Shown here piece after piece: positions 1 through 5,511 of a stretch of 10,171 bases of DNA. The position numbers were made by a program, and so were the translations under genes. Within the stretch, counting starts at the first letter, position 1. Each line of letters begins with the position of its first letter. This stretch comes from Bdellovibrionales bacterium (GTDB taxonomy: Bacteria; Myxococcota; XYA12-FULL-58-9; SYDY01): positions 1 through 10,171 of the forward strand of contig SYDY01000120.1 of the NCBI GenBank assembly GCA_005801425.1. Reading direction: 5' to 3'. The notes beneath the pieces were generated by a model. The model made no database searches. It was not told the origin of the DNA and saw only the letters and a program-made list of their open reading frames with translations.

Positions 1-1
1 A

Positions 2-23
2 CCTCCCCCGCAAGTGGGAGAGG
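2..23. repeat. Imperfect GC-rich inverted repeat at left edge
   Basis: Arms CCTCCCCC (2-9) and GGGAGAGG (16-23) pair at 7 of 8 positions around the loop GCAAGT. It lies inside the cca reading frame, where it encodes Pro-Pro-Pro-Gln-Val-Gly. It resembles the short palindromic repeats that often break assemblies, but only one copy is seen here, so membership of a repeat family is a guess. Confidence 0.3.
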
Positions 24-421
24 TTCATCAGAGGGAGAGTCTGTTGTTGGATTTTCTCGCCCAATTAAAACCGTCCATCGAAGTACGCAAACAGGCCCAG
101 GTTTTGCTTGCTGAAATCAACGCTGCAACAACCTCCGACGCCGACATGCGTCGTTTGGCGCGTAGGCTGCATCGTGGGCATGTTTGCATCCGTGATTGGG
201 CGCATGTGGCGCATGTGGATGTGACTGAACGTGCGCGCGTGCTCGGCCTATTGGATGCCCCTATGGACGATGTGGTGCTTGGCCGCCACTTGATGGCACG
301 TGGGATGAAGCCTGGCCCAGCCCTGGGTGCCATGCTCGACCGTTGCCGCGATATTCAAGATGAAACAGGGCTCGATGACGTGGATGCTATTTTGGAAAAG
401 GTGCAAAGCGGTTTCTTTTAG
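2..421 (+). CDS. cca: CCA tRNA nucleotidyltransferase, C-terminal part (5' truncated by window edge)
   Basis: The frame is open to the left edge, so this is the 3' end of a longer gene. The GTG at 14 is probably internal, because residues just after it (HQRES, then FLAQLK) fit the HD-region pattern 'GHe..ga..a..fL.rLk' of CCA-adding enzymes. The C-terminal block GMKPGPALGAMLDR followed by IQDETGLDD is the hallmark tail of the class II tRNA nucleotidyltransferase/poly(A) polymerase family ('G.kPGp.lG..l....e.q..g'). The enzyme adds or repairs the 3' CCA of tRNAs in the cytoplasm. The catalytic head domain lies outside the window. The stop codon TAG (419-421) is the first part of a palindrome that leads into the next gene. 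An alternative is a poly(A) polymerase of the same superfamily, which the tail alone cannot exclude. Confidence 0.75.
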   Translation, partial: PPPQVGEVHQRESLLLDFLAQLKPSIEVRKQAQVLLAEINAATTSDADMRRLARRLHRGHVCIRDWAHVAHVDVTERARVLGLLDAPMDDVVLGRHLMARGMKPGPALGAMLDRCRDIQDETGLDDVDAILEKVQSGFF

Positions 422-440
422 TATATACTGGTATATACTA
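419..440. promoter_or_regulatory. Perfect 10+10 bp palindrome, candidate autoregulatory operator/promoter
   Basis: The arms TAGTATATAC (419-428) and GTATATACTA (431-440) are exact reverse complements separated by TG. The left arm begins with the cca stop codon TAG and the right arm ends on the A of the ATG that starts the nucleotidyltransferase gene. Each arm contains TATACT or its complement, a good sigma-70 -10 element. If TATACT at 424-429 is the -10 box, transcription would begin about 436-437 and leave almost no leader. Ribbon-helix-helix proteins commonly repress their own operons by binding such AT-rich palindromes, and one is encoded by the second gene of this cassette. The palindrome is seen directly; its role is inferred. 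Confidence 0.65.
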
Positions 441-901
441 TGCTGCTCGCTGATGTCGTCAAAGCACTCACTTCTCATCATGTAGAATATGCCATTGTAG
501 GTGGCTATGCCGTTGCACTTTATGGTGCGGTTCGTGGAACAGTCGACCTCGATTTGGTGTTGGAATTGGATGAAGCCAATTACTGTGCCGCAGAAAAAGC
601 CCTTATATCCATCGGACTTGCATCCAGAGTTCCTGTGACGGCGAAGGATGTTTTTCATTTCCGTGAGGAATACATTCATGAACGAAATATGATTGCGTGG
701 TCATTTGTGGATCCATCGGATCGATCACGTTTGGTCGATATCATCATTACATTTGCGGAACGGAAAATACCAACGACGAAAATCAAAGCGTTGGGGATGA
801 GCATTCCTGTTCTTCAGATTAACGCACTCATCGCTATGAAAAAAACGGCGGGTCGCGCGCAAGATATTCAAGACATCTCAGCACTTGAAAGGTTAAAATA
901 G
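440..901 (+). CDS. Small nucleotidyltransferase of DNA polymerase beta fold, probable toxin-antitoxin component
   Basis: This 153-residue protein carries the minimal nucleotidyltransferase signature: Gly21-Gly22, Arg32-x-Thr34 and the metal-binding pair Asp36-x-Asp38 in GTVDLDLVLEL. A likely third carboxylate is Asp100 in RLVDIII. The C-terminal pattern 'LIAMKKTAGRAQDIQDISAL' is typical of stand-alone AbiEii/DUF6036-like nucleotidyltransferases. The active site looks intact. Such enzymes transfer nucleotides to tRNA or to protein partners; the substrate here is unknown. The gene starts on the last base of the palindrome at 419-440. No Shine-Dalgarno sequence precedes the ATG, which suggests a leaderless or near-leaderless message, or re-initiation after cca. 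Its stop codon overlaps the start of the next gene by one base (TAGTG), so the two are very likely co-translated. Function as a toxin is inferred from family and neighbour. Confidence 0.8.
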   Translation: MLLADVVKALTSHHVEYAIVGGYAVALYGAVRGTVDLDLVLELDEANYCAAEKALISIGLASRVPVTAKDVFHFREEYIHERNMIAWSFVDPSDRSRLVDIIITFAERKIPTTKIKALGMSIPVLQINALIAMKKTAGRAQDIQDISALERLK

Positions 902-1167
902 TGAGCGAAAAAGCACTGCAATTTTTTTCGGATGAGGCGCTTGAACGATCGCGCAAAATGTCCCCTGATCAAATTATTCAATTTTTGGATGACTATCGAA
1001 AGCTTGTTGGACACCGCCATTTGGGACGCGATGTCGAGAGGACAATGATCAGCATTCGGATCCCAACAGCGCTTCTCCAGGCTTTTCGCTCTAAAGCACA
1101 ATGGGAGGGGACGGCCTATCAAACAAAAATTCAGGAACTTATGCTGGAATGGCTTGAACCGGGTTGA
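901..1167 (+). CDS. Ribbon-helix-helix (CopG/BrnA-like) protein, probable antitoxin and autorepressor
   Basis: This 88-residue protein has a C-terminal ribbon-helix-helix domain at about residues 47-86. The strand RTMISIRIP is followed by helix ALLQAFRSKAQWEG, a turn at TAYQT and helix KIQELMLEWL. This is the layout of CopG/BrnA-type DNA-binding antitoxins. The N-terminal 45 residues are helical and charged and would be the partner-binding region. The GTG start (901-903) overlaps the preceding stop in TAGTG, with GAAAGG at 887-892 as a ribosome binding site. The order enzyme first, DNA-binding protein second is the reverse of many type II modules. It probably binds the palindrome at 419-440. 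DNA binding is well supported by sequence; the antitoxin role is inferred from pairing with the nucleotidyltransferase. Confidence 0.75.
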   Translation: MSEKALQFFSDEALERSRKMSPDQIIQFLDDYRKLVGHRHLGRDVERTMISIRIPTALLQAFRSKAQWEGTAYQTKIQELMLEWLEPG

Positions 1168-1207
1168 TGGGTGACGCTCGCCTACAAAATAGATGTTCGA
1201 TGTAGCA

Positions 1208-1229
1208 CAATGTGCAGAACTGCACATTG
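1208..1229. repeat. Perfect 10+10 bp inverted repeat downstream of the cassette
   Basis: CAATGTGCAG (1208-1217) and CTGCACATTG (1220-1229) are exact reverse complements separated by AA. It lies about 40 bp after the ribbon-helix-helix gene stop. No T-run follows on either strand, so a standard intrinsic terminator is unlikely. The two-base spacer favours a dimeric protein-binding site or a cruciform over an RNA hairpin. Its sequence differs from the palindrome at 419-440. Confidence 0.5.
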
Positions 1230-1236
1230 CAATACC

Positions 1237-1260
1237 CGGCGTGGTTGGCGGCGTGGTTGG
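1237..1260. repeat. 12-bp perfect tandem duplication
   Basis: The unit CGGCGTGGTTGG occurs twice head to tail (1237-1248 and 1249-1260) in the gap between the two convergent genes. No reading frame uses it. It may be slippage or a doubled binding site. Confidence 0.5.
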
Positions 1261-1276
1261 TCTATCCGTGAGAATA

Positions 1277-1293
1277 CCCCTCCAAGAGAGGGG
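1277..1293 (-). terminator. Weak hairpin after the 933-residue gene, possible terminator
   Basis: The stem CCCCTC (1277-1282)/GAGGGG (1288-1293) has a five-base loop and starts 3 bp beyond the stop codon on the minus strand. On that strand it is followed by TATTCTCACGG, with only a few T residues, so it is at best a weak intrinsic terminator. It may instead be a short intergenic palindromic repeat. It also lies downstream of the + strand cassette, between convergent genes. Confidence 0.35.
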
Positions 1294-1295
1294 GA

Positions 1296-4097
1296 TTAAA
1301 TTAGATCTTCATGCGGGATAACATAATCCAACACTGTTTGGCCGCGCGATGCGATGTATGCCAGCTCACTGTCAGTAAGCCTTGCAGCAATATCATCAGA
1401 AGCAGCCTGTTTCATGAAGTCCATGTCAGCGCCATGATCTCGGAGCATGTTGGCAGCGCCCGCGATTCCAGTAGTACGCAGGCCCTCGAAATAAATGCGT
1501 GGAAACTGGATAGGATCTTGCTGGCGCGCAGCCCGCAGGGCTACTGCGTTCTGCAACAGCATTATTCTATTTCTCATCCGAGCATCCGCAGCAGCATTGG
1601 CTTGAGCGACAACAGCGGCATTGTCAGCGACGTTGACGAACTCACCACGCAAACGGGTGTTTTTGATCCAGGATTCAGGATCCTGGGGATTGAGTGGCGT
1701 TACTGGGGCGGCATCGCCCAAAACAACGGGGCGTGCTGCATGATCATCAGCCACGGGTTGCGCGGGAATATATGCATTCACGTCACGACCTAGACTCTGG
1801 ATATAAAGCCGCTCTTCGGCAGTGAGGCCCGCATTGACCCGTTGCACGTAATCCGCTGGGAGATCGGCGCCTTGCCCACGATTTGCGATGCAAGGGATGA
1901 GCGCTATTTTCTGGCGCAAATGGTTATCTGCTGCTTCTGCTGCGGTTGCAGCATACACTTGCGTTTGAGGACTGGTACGGAACGCGTGGTCTGCTGTAAT
2001 CCAGAGCGCTGCAGCGTCGTCATCACGGCGGGCATCCAAGAGGCCCGCAAGATTAACACCCAACTGAATGTTTGGATCCACTGGGTCCACGGGGGCATCA
2101 TGATCGGGTTGTGCCACAGCGACAACCGCCAAGTGAGGTTGTTGTGGTGGCGTCGCGGTGCGACGCGCATTCACAGTACCAGGCGCGTCGACGAGATGGA
2201 GAGATCCTGACGCATTCCCATCAAGATCCTCAAAGTCACTGTGATGCGGAGAGGTAGACGCATGAGATCCTCTGTCGGCGAAGAGATCAGCACTGTGACG
2301 CGGAGTGCCTAGTGCAAGCTCATCACCATCATGAACGGAGCCATGAGTGGAGCCATGAATGGAGGCATGAACGGATGCTTCACGTGAAGGGAGTTCTACA
2401 ATCAGGGGGCGTCGTTCTGCTGCAGGCTGGCTTAGGTCGGTGTCAGAAACACTCCGATGCATTGCAAATCCCTGAGGGAATGTAAAGTTGAAGCTACCTG
2501 CTCGGTCATGCGCTGGGGAGGTGGATGTTGCATCATCAAACGCGCCATCGCGTGGTTGAACAAACACGAGCCCTTGTGGTGGGGTATCCATCCGGGGCCT
2601 TCGGGCACCCGCTGTGCTGAATGTAAGGTGCTCCCCGGTGTGTGGCCGGAAATCATTGGGACCACGAAACGCTGGTTCGCTGCTATCTAATGACATCATC
2701 GGTGGATTGGCACCACCACGTCCGCGACCGAATCCTGGATATGCTGGAGGTGCGCGATACGTAGGTATGGGAAATTCATCCCGCGAGGCAGAGCCATCGC
2801 CAGGCAGCATGATAACGTGTCGCGGATGACGCACTGCATTGTGGCGTGCTAAGCCCGGCAAGCCATCGAGACCGTCAGTCTCAACATCGCTCGTGTAGTG
2901 TGTGGCTGCTGCTTCTGAAGGCAGGTTCGCTCGTCGTACCCTGGCGTATGTGGGATCTCCGTTGCTCGAATCGTCATCTCCATCAGCCGGAGGCATCTCA
3001 TCGGGTGCTCTTGGCCCACGCAGTGCCGCCGCGAATTCTCTTCGCAGGTTTAATTCTCTTCTTGCGTTGTTTTCGCGCTCTACATCCGCACGGCTTGGAA
3101 AGCCTTTCGAATCGTTGGCGGCATGGATAAGCAATTCTTGTGTCGCGATTTGCTGTTCGGTGGTGTGCTTGTCGTTCATATAACGTTTGACGGCAGCCAC
3201 GGCGAGCGAGATGCCGGCAATGAGCACCGCAGTCACAAACACGCCGATCACAAAGGCAGGCACGACACCGGTCATAGCGCCAGCACCGATGGATGCTGCG
3301 ACAAATGTAACACCACAAACCACGCCAATTTTCATGGCGACACGTTTGAATTGTTTGCCTTTTTCAACTTTAAGCGCATCTATTTTCGATTGGGCTTGAA
3401 GGGCTTCGGCGGGCGTGGCGACTTCATCTACCGCAGCGACTCGTCGGATACGCAAGCCAGCCAGTCCTGCATTAGCAACACGACCGTCGGTAGGTACATC
3501 AAGCGCATTAACAGGAATACGAGCATCGGCAGGCGCATCGACAACAGATGCACGTCCTTGTCGAACGAGGTTTGCCAATTCCGTTTCAGCGGTTGCTGCA
3601 TTGGTTTTTGGTTCGAGATTGGCTTCTTTCTGAGCACGATGGGCGGCTACCATGCGCCAAAGTGCGATGGCACCGACCACACACAAGACGCCAATCCCAA
3701 CACCTGCGGCGATGGGTCCCGTGATGGGGTTACCGACCAAGGCTGCAACAATGACGGTGGCGGCGACAGCGCATGCTGCACCCGCGATACCGGGGATAGG
3801 CAATTTGCCTTCAAAGCCCATCCAACGCAGAAACGTATTTTTGCGCGCGTTGACTGTTTTCGATTGGGTGGCCGCGGCATCGCGAAGCGTGGATACTTCG
3901 GTGATTTTTTCTTTGACGGCATCGCGGGTGATGAGAGGAAGAAACGCATCAGCCTGACGAACTGATATCTCAGCAGGTGAACGCCGCCCCGCAGGGCGCA
4001 CAACATCGCTTCCATGGTCGCTTTCGATCGGCGTATGGACGTCTGCTCTTATGCTTGCTGAATTTGATCTCGATAGCGCTGCTGCATGGTCTGACAT
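1296..4097 (-). CDS. Large membrane protein with duplicated TM hairpins and disordered centre, effector-like
   Basis: No family is recognised. The 933 residues divide into an N-terminal polar region without signal peptide (1-60), a charged helix, a first transmembrane hairpin (about 104-122 and 127-148), a charged linker, a second hairpin (about 256-275 and 278-302) and another charged helix. A long Ser/His/Pro/Gly/Asp-rich, probably disordered region follows (about 340-670), then an Ala-rich helical C-terminal domain (about 676-933). Both hairpins sit in similar surroundings (QSK before; TG at the turn; VAAHR or VAAVKR after; an AT-EL helix later), which suggests internal duplication. The C-terminal domain also has two copies of a module ending LTAEERLYIQSLG...YIP and LTDSELAYIASRG...YVIP. 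The start is supported by GGAG (4106-4109) 8 bp upstream. Hairpin pairs plus disordered tails recall chlamydial Inc and other vacuole-membrane effectors, but this is analogy from architecture. A structural or signalling inner-membrane protein is the main alternative. Confidence 0.7.
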   Translation of the reverse strand: MSDHAAALSRSNSASIRADVHTPIESDHGSDVVRPAGRRSPAEISVRQADAFLPLITRDAVKEKITEVSTLRDAAATQSKTVNARKNTFLRWMGFEGKLPIPGIAGAACAVAATVIVAALVGNPITGPIAAGVGIGVLCVVGAIALWRMVAAHRAQKEANLEPKTNAATAETELANLVRQGRASVVDAPADARIPVNALDVPTDGRVANAGLAGLRIRRVAAVDEVATPAEALQAQSKIDALKVEKGKQFKRVAMKIGVVCGVTFVAASIGAGAMTGVVPAFVIGVFVTAVLIAGISLAVAAVKRYMNDKHTTEQQIATQELLIHAANDSKGFPSRADVERENNARRELNLRREFAAALRGPRAPDEMPPADGDDDSSNGDPTYARVRRANLPSEAAATHYTSDVETDGLDGLPGLARHNAVRHPRHVIMLPGDGSASRDEFPIPTYRAPPAYPGFGRGRGGANPPMMSLDSSEPAFRGPNDFRPHTGEHLTFSTAGARRPRMDTPPQGLVFVQPRDGAFDDATSTSPAHDRAGSFNFTFPQGFAMHRSVSDTDLSQPAAERRPLIVELPSREASVHASIHGSTHGSVHDGDELALGTPRHSADLFADRGSHASTSPHHSDFEDLDGNASGSLHLVDAPGTVNARRTATPPQQPHLAVVAVAQPDHDAPVDPVDPNIQLGVNLAGLLDARRDDDAAALWITADHAFRTSPQTQVYAATAAEAADNHLRQKIALIPCIANRGQGADLPADYVQRVNAGLTAEERLYIQSLGRDVNAYIPAQPVADDHAARPVVLGDAAPVTPLNPQDPESWIKNTRLRGEFVNVADNAAVVAQANAAADARMRNRIMLLQNAVALRAARQQDPIQFPRIYFEGLRTTGIAGAANMLRDHGADMDFMKQAASDDIAARLTDSELAYIASRGQTVLDYVIPHEDLI
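2331..2378. repeat. 12-bp tandem repeat, four units, inside the 933-residue gene
   Basis: Four consecutive 12-bp units (2331, 2343, 2355 and 2367) share the form ATGAxxGGAGCC with a few substitutions. On the minus strand each encodes [A/G]-S-[V/I/T]-H, giving a short Ser-His repeat in the disordered centre. The unit length keeps the frame, so copy number can vary without breaking the protein. Confidence 0.7.
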
Positions 4098-4176
4098 TTA
4101 TTTCACTCCACCCCGTTTCGCCAAGTGTGCTTTATGGGCGTCATTGGCGGCTGGGCGTAAAATCCCGTAGGGACAA

Positions 4177-4207
4177 GCTATAGGATTGGACACCCTGTGT
4201 TCGTCAA
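4177..4207 (-). promoter_or_regulatory. Candidate sigma-70 promoter for the 933-residue gene
   Basis: On the minus strand TTGACG (4202-4207) and TATAGC (4177-4182) resemble -35 and -10 boxes, with a rather long 19-bp spacer. The leader would be about 70 nt, ending with the GGAG ribosome binding site at 4106-4109. It lies in the 158-bp gap before the gene, which suggests independent transcription. The spacing makes this tentative. Confidence 0.35.
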
Positions 4208-4222
4208 GTACCTATGGGTGTC
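4189..4222. repeat. Spaced inverted repeat overlapping the candidate promoter
   Basis: GACACCC (4189-4195) and GGGTGTC (4216-4222) are exact reverse complements 20 bp apart, and they flank the candidate -35 box on the minus strand. The centre-to-centre spacing of 27 bp and the position fit a regulator site or a stem in the leader of upstream read-through transcripts. No regulator is identified. Confidence 0.4.
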
Positions 4223-4255
4223 TAATGTCGGATATGGCATCACCTGTGCGGTGTG

Positions 4256-5389
4256 TCATGACCAGAATTTGCATGGATTAAGGGCTTTTTCCACGGTTTT
4301 CCCACGAAATAGCCAATATTTATCGAATGCAGCGGCGGTGAGGCATGAATGATTTGGCATAACGCGAAATTTGGACCCTATTGGGTATTGCGTGAATTCG
4401 ATGGGCTTATTGATGCCAACAATTCGGCCATGCTCTTGGGACAAGCCTACGAGTTGGATATCTGAGAGCGGTGTGTTGCTTTCCACCGTTGCGAGACGCC
4501 CGTAACCTAAAATGGGAGTCATATCCTGTCGGCCGAGATCTTTCGACATGCCAATGGAACCGATGTCGATGATCATCAAATTGCGATCGGGATAATGACC
4601 GATGACACTCACGAGAACACTGAAGGCGATGTCATCGTAGGTGCATGCACCAATCTCGGCCTGAAAGGCGTCATAAAACGGATAATTACCAATGCGCACT
4701 TCATCGGCACCTTGAAGGTTGCGTGTGACTGCGAAGGCTGGTGTGGAACCTACACTGACGCACGGCACAGGGACGCCTTGGGCACGCAGTACGTTTGCGA
4801 AGTGAACCATTTGGGCACGGTCGGCTTCTGCGATGTCAGCACGATCTGTTTCAGTTTGCGCATCGTAGGCGTGGCCTGTGTGTGAAACAATGCCGCCGAA
4901 ATGGAGACCTGGGGATGACGAGATCCTTTGTGCAAGCGCAAGACTTGCTGGCGCGTCGGGAGAAACGCCTGCGCGATGGTAACCAGTATCTATTTTAAGA
5001 TGCACCGTAAAACGTTGATCATTCGCCACAGCAGCGTCGCTTAATGCACGCACGGTGTCTTCATGATCCACAAGCAAGCGAAGCGACGAAATGCGGCGGT
5101 TTAATGCGAGTGCGTCGTTCATGCGGGTGATGGGAAAAGGCACTGCGTAAAGAATGTCGTTAAAACCGTGATCTGCAAAATGTGCCGCTTCGGCCAAGGT
5201 CGATACCGTGATTGGGCCCATGGAACCGCCATGTTGCATCAACGCGATGTCCACACATTTGTGGGTTTTTACATGAGGGCGGAGTTGAACGTCCAATGCT
5301 TGGCAACGTGTGCGGGCTTTGTCGCAGTTATTTTGCAATTTGTTTGCGTCAATAAGGGCGCAGGGCGTGGGGAGATCGATGATGTGCAT
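4256..5389 (-). CDS. Fold-type III PLP enzyme: D-threonine aldolase / D-serine dehydratase family
   Basis: This enzyme probably cleaves or dehydrates a D-hydroxyamino acid (D-threonine to glycine and acetaldehyde, or D-serine to pyruvate and ammonia) in the cytoplasm. It belongs to the alanine-racemase-like N-terminal TIM-barrel family. With this start the protein has 377 residues. The N-terminal 'DLPTPCALID' and RPHVKTHK (37-44) are family hallmarks, and Lys41 is the likely PLP lysine. The C-terminal PNHSC places His347 and Cys349 as the H-x-C zinc ligands characteristic of the metal-dependent DSD1/D-threonine aldolase branch. I chose the ATG at 5389 because the family sequence begins right there. 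An in-frame ATG at 5431 would add 14 residues, and neither has a clear ribosome binding site. Substrate choice between D-Ser and D-Thr cannot be decided here. It is divergent from the 357-residue gene. Confidence 0.85.
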   Translation of the reverse strand: MHIIDLPTPCALIDANKLQNNCDKARTRCQALDVQLRPHVKTHKCVDIALMQHGGSMGPITVSTLAEAAHFADHGFNDILYAVPFPITRMNDALALNRRISSLRLLVDHEDTVRALSDAAVANDQRFTVHLKIDTGYHRAGVSPDAPASLALAQRISSSPGLHFGGIVSHTGHAYDAQTETDRADIAEADRAQMVHFANVLRAQGVPVPCVSVGSTPAFAVTRNLQGADEVRIGNYPFYDAFQAEIGACTYDDIAFSVLVSVIGHYPDRNLMIIDIGSIGMSKDLGRQDMTPILGYGRLATVESNTPLSDIQLVGLSQEHGRIVGINKPIEFTQYPIGSKFRVMPNHSCLTAAAFDKYWLFRGKTVEKALNPCKFWS

Positions 5390-5466
5390 GGTCGTGTATT
5401 GTGCTTTTATCTGCGCGATAACGCAACGCATTTGAGTTTGGATCGATAACCTGGTGGTAGCAGAGC

Positions 5467-5486
5467 GGGCGGTTCGCTAACCGCCC
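5467..5486. repeat. REP-like hairpin with perfect 8-bp stem
   Basis: GGGCGGTT (5467-5474) and AACCGCCC (5479-5486) pair perfectly around CGCT, followed by CTACATTTTCC. It sits in the 122-bp gap between divergent genes, just ahead of the ribosome binding site of the 357-residue gene. The reverse complement reads TGTAGGGGCGGTT, and its first 11 bases recur at the right edge (10154-10164). It is probably a dispersed intergenic palindrome. As it precedes the start codon of the + strand gene, it could also act as an attenuator or mRNA-stabilising stem. Confidence 0.55.
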
Positions 5487-5498
5487 CTACATTTTCCT

Positions 5499-5506
5499 GG
5501 GGAGGA
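5499..5506 (+). promoter_or_regulatory. Strong ribosome binding site for the 357-residue gene
   Basis: GGGGAGGA at 5499-5506 is near-complementary to the 16S rRNA tail and lies 5-6 bp before the ATG at 5512. It is the strongest Shine-Dalgarno sequence in the window and fixes the start of that gene. Its strength contrasts with the neighbouring genes, several of which have none. Confidence 0.8.
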
Positions 5507-5511
5507 AACAC

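Noticed and set aside
14-16. GTG as the start codon of the first gene
   Set aside because: The frame is open to the window edge and family-like sequence begins almost at once, leaving no room for the catalytic head domain. The gene is truncated, not short.
1237-1260. A CRISPR-like or iteron array
   Set aside because: There are only two abutting 12-bp units with no spacers, and no cas or replication genes nearby.
1311-1793. A 160-residue + strand open frame over the C-terminal repeat region
   Set aside because: It is antisense to the duplicated C-terminal module, shows no family motif and has no ribosome binding site. It is a shadow.
3123-3965. A 280-residue open frame on the + strand opposite the large membrane protein
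   Set aside because: It is antisense to a gene with clear transmembrane segments and a good ribosome binding site. Its product is low in hydrophobic structure and Cys/Gly/Asp-rich, as expected of a shadow frame.
1296-4097. Ankyrin-repeat protein
   Set aside because: Only one half-repeat-like stretch (GADMDF) is seen in the C-terminal domain, with no regular 33-residue periodicity.
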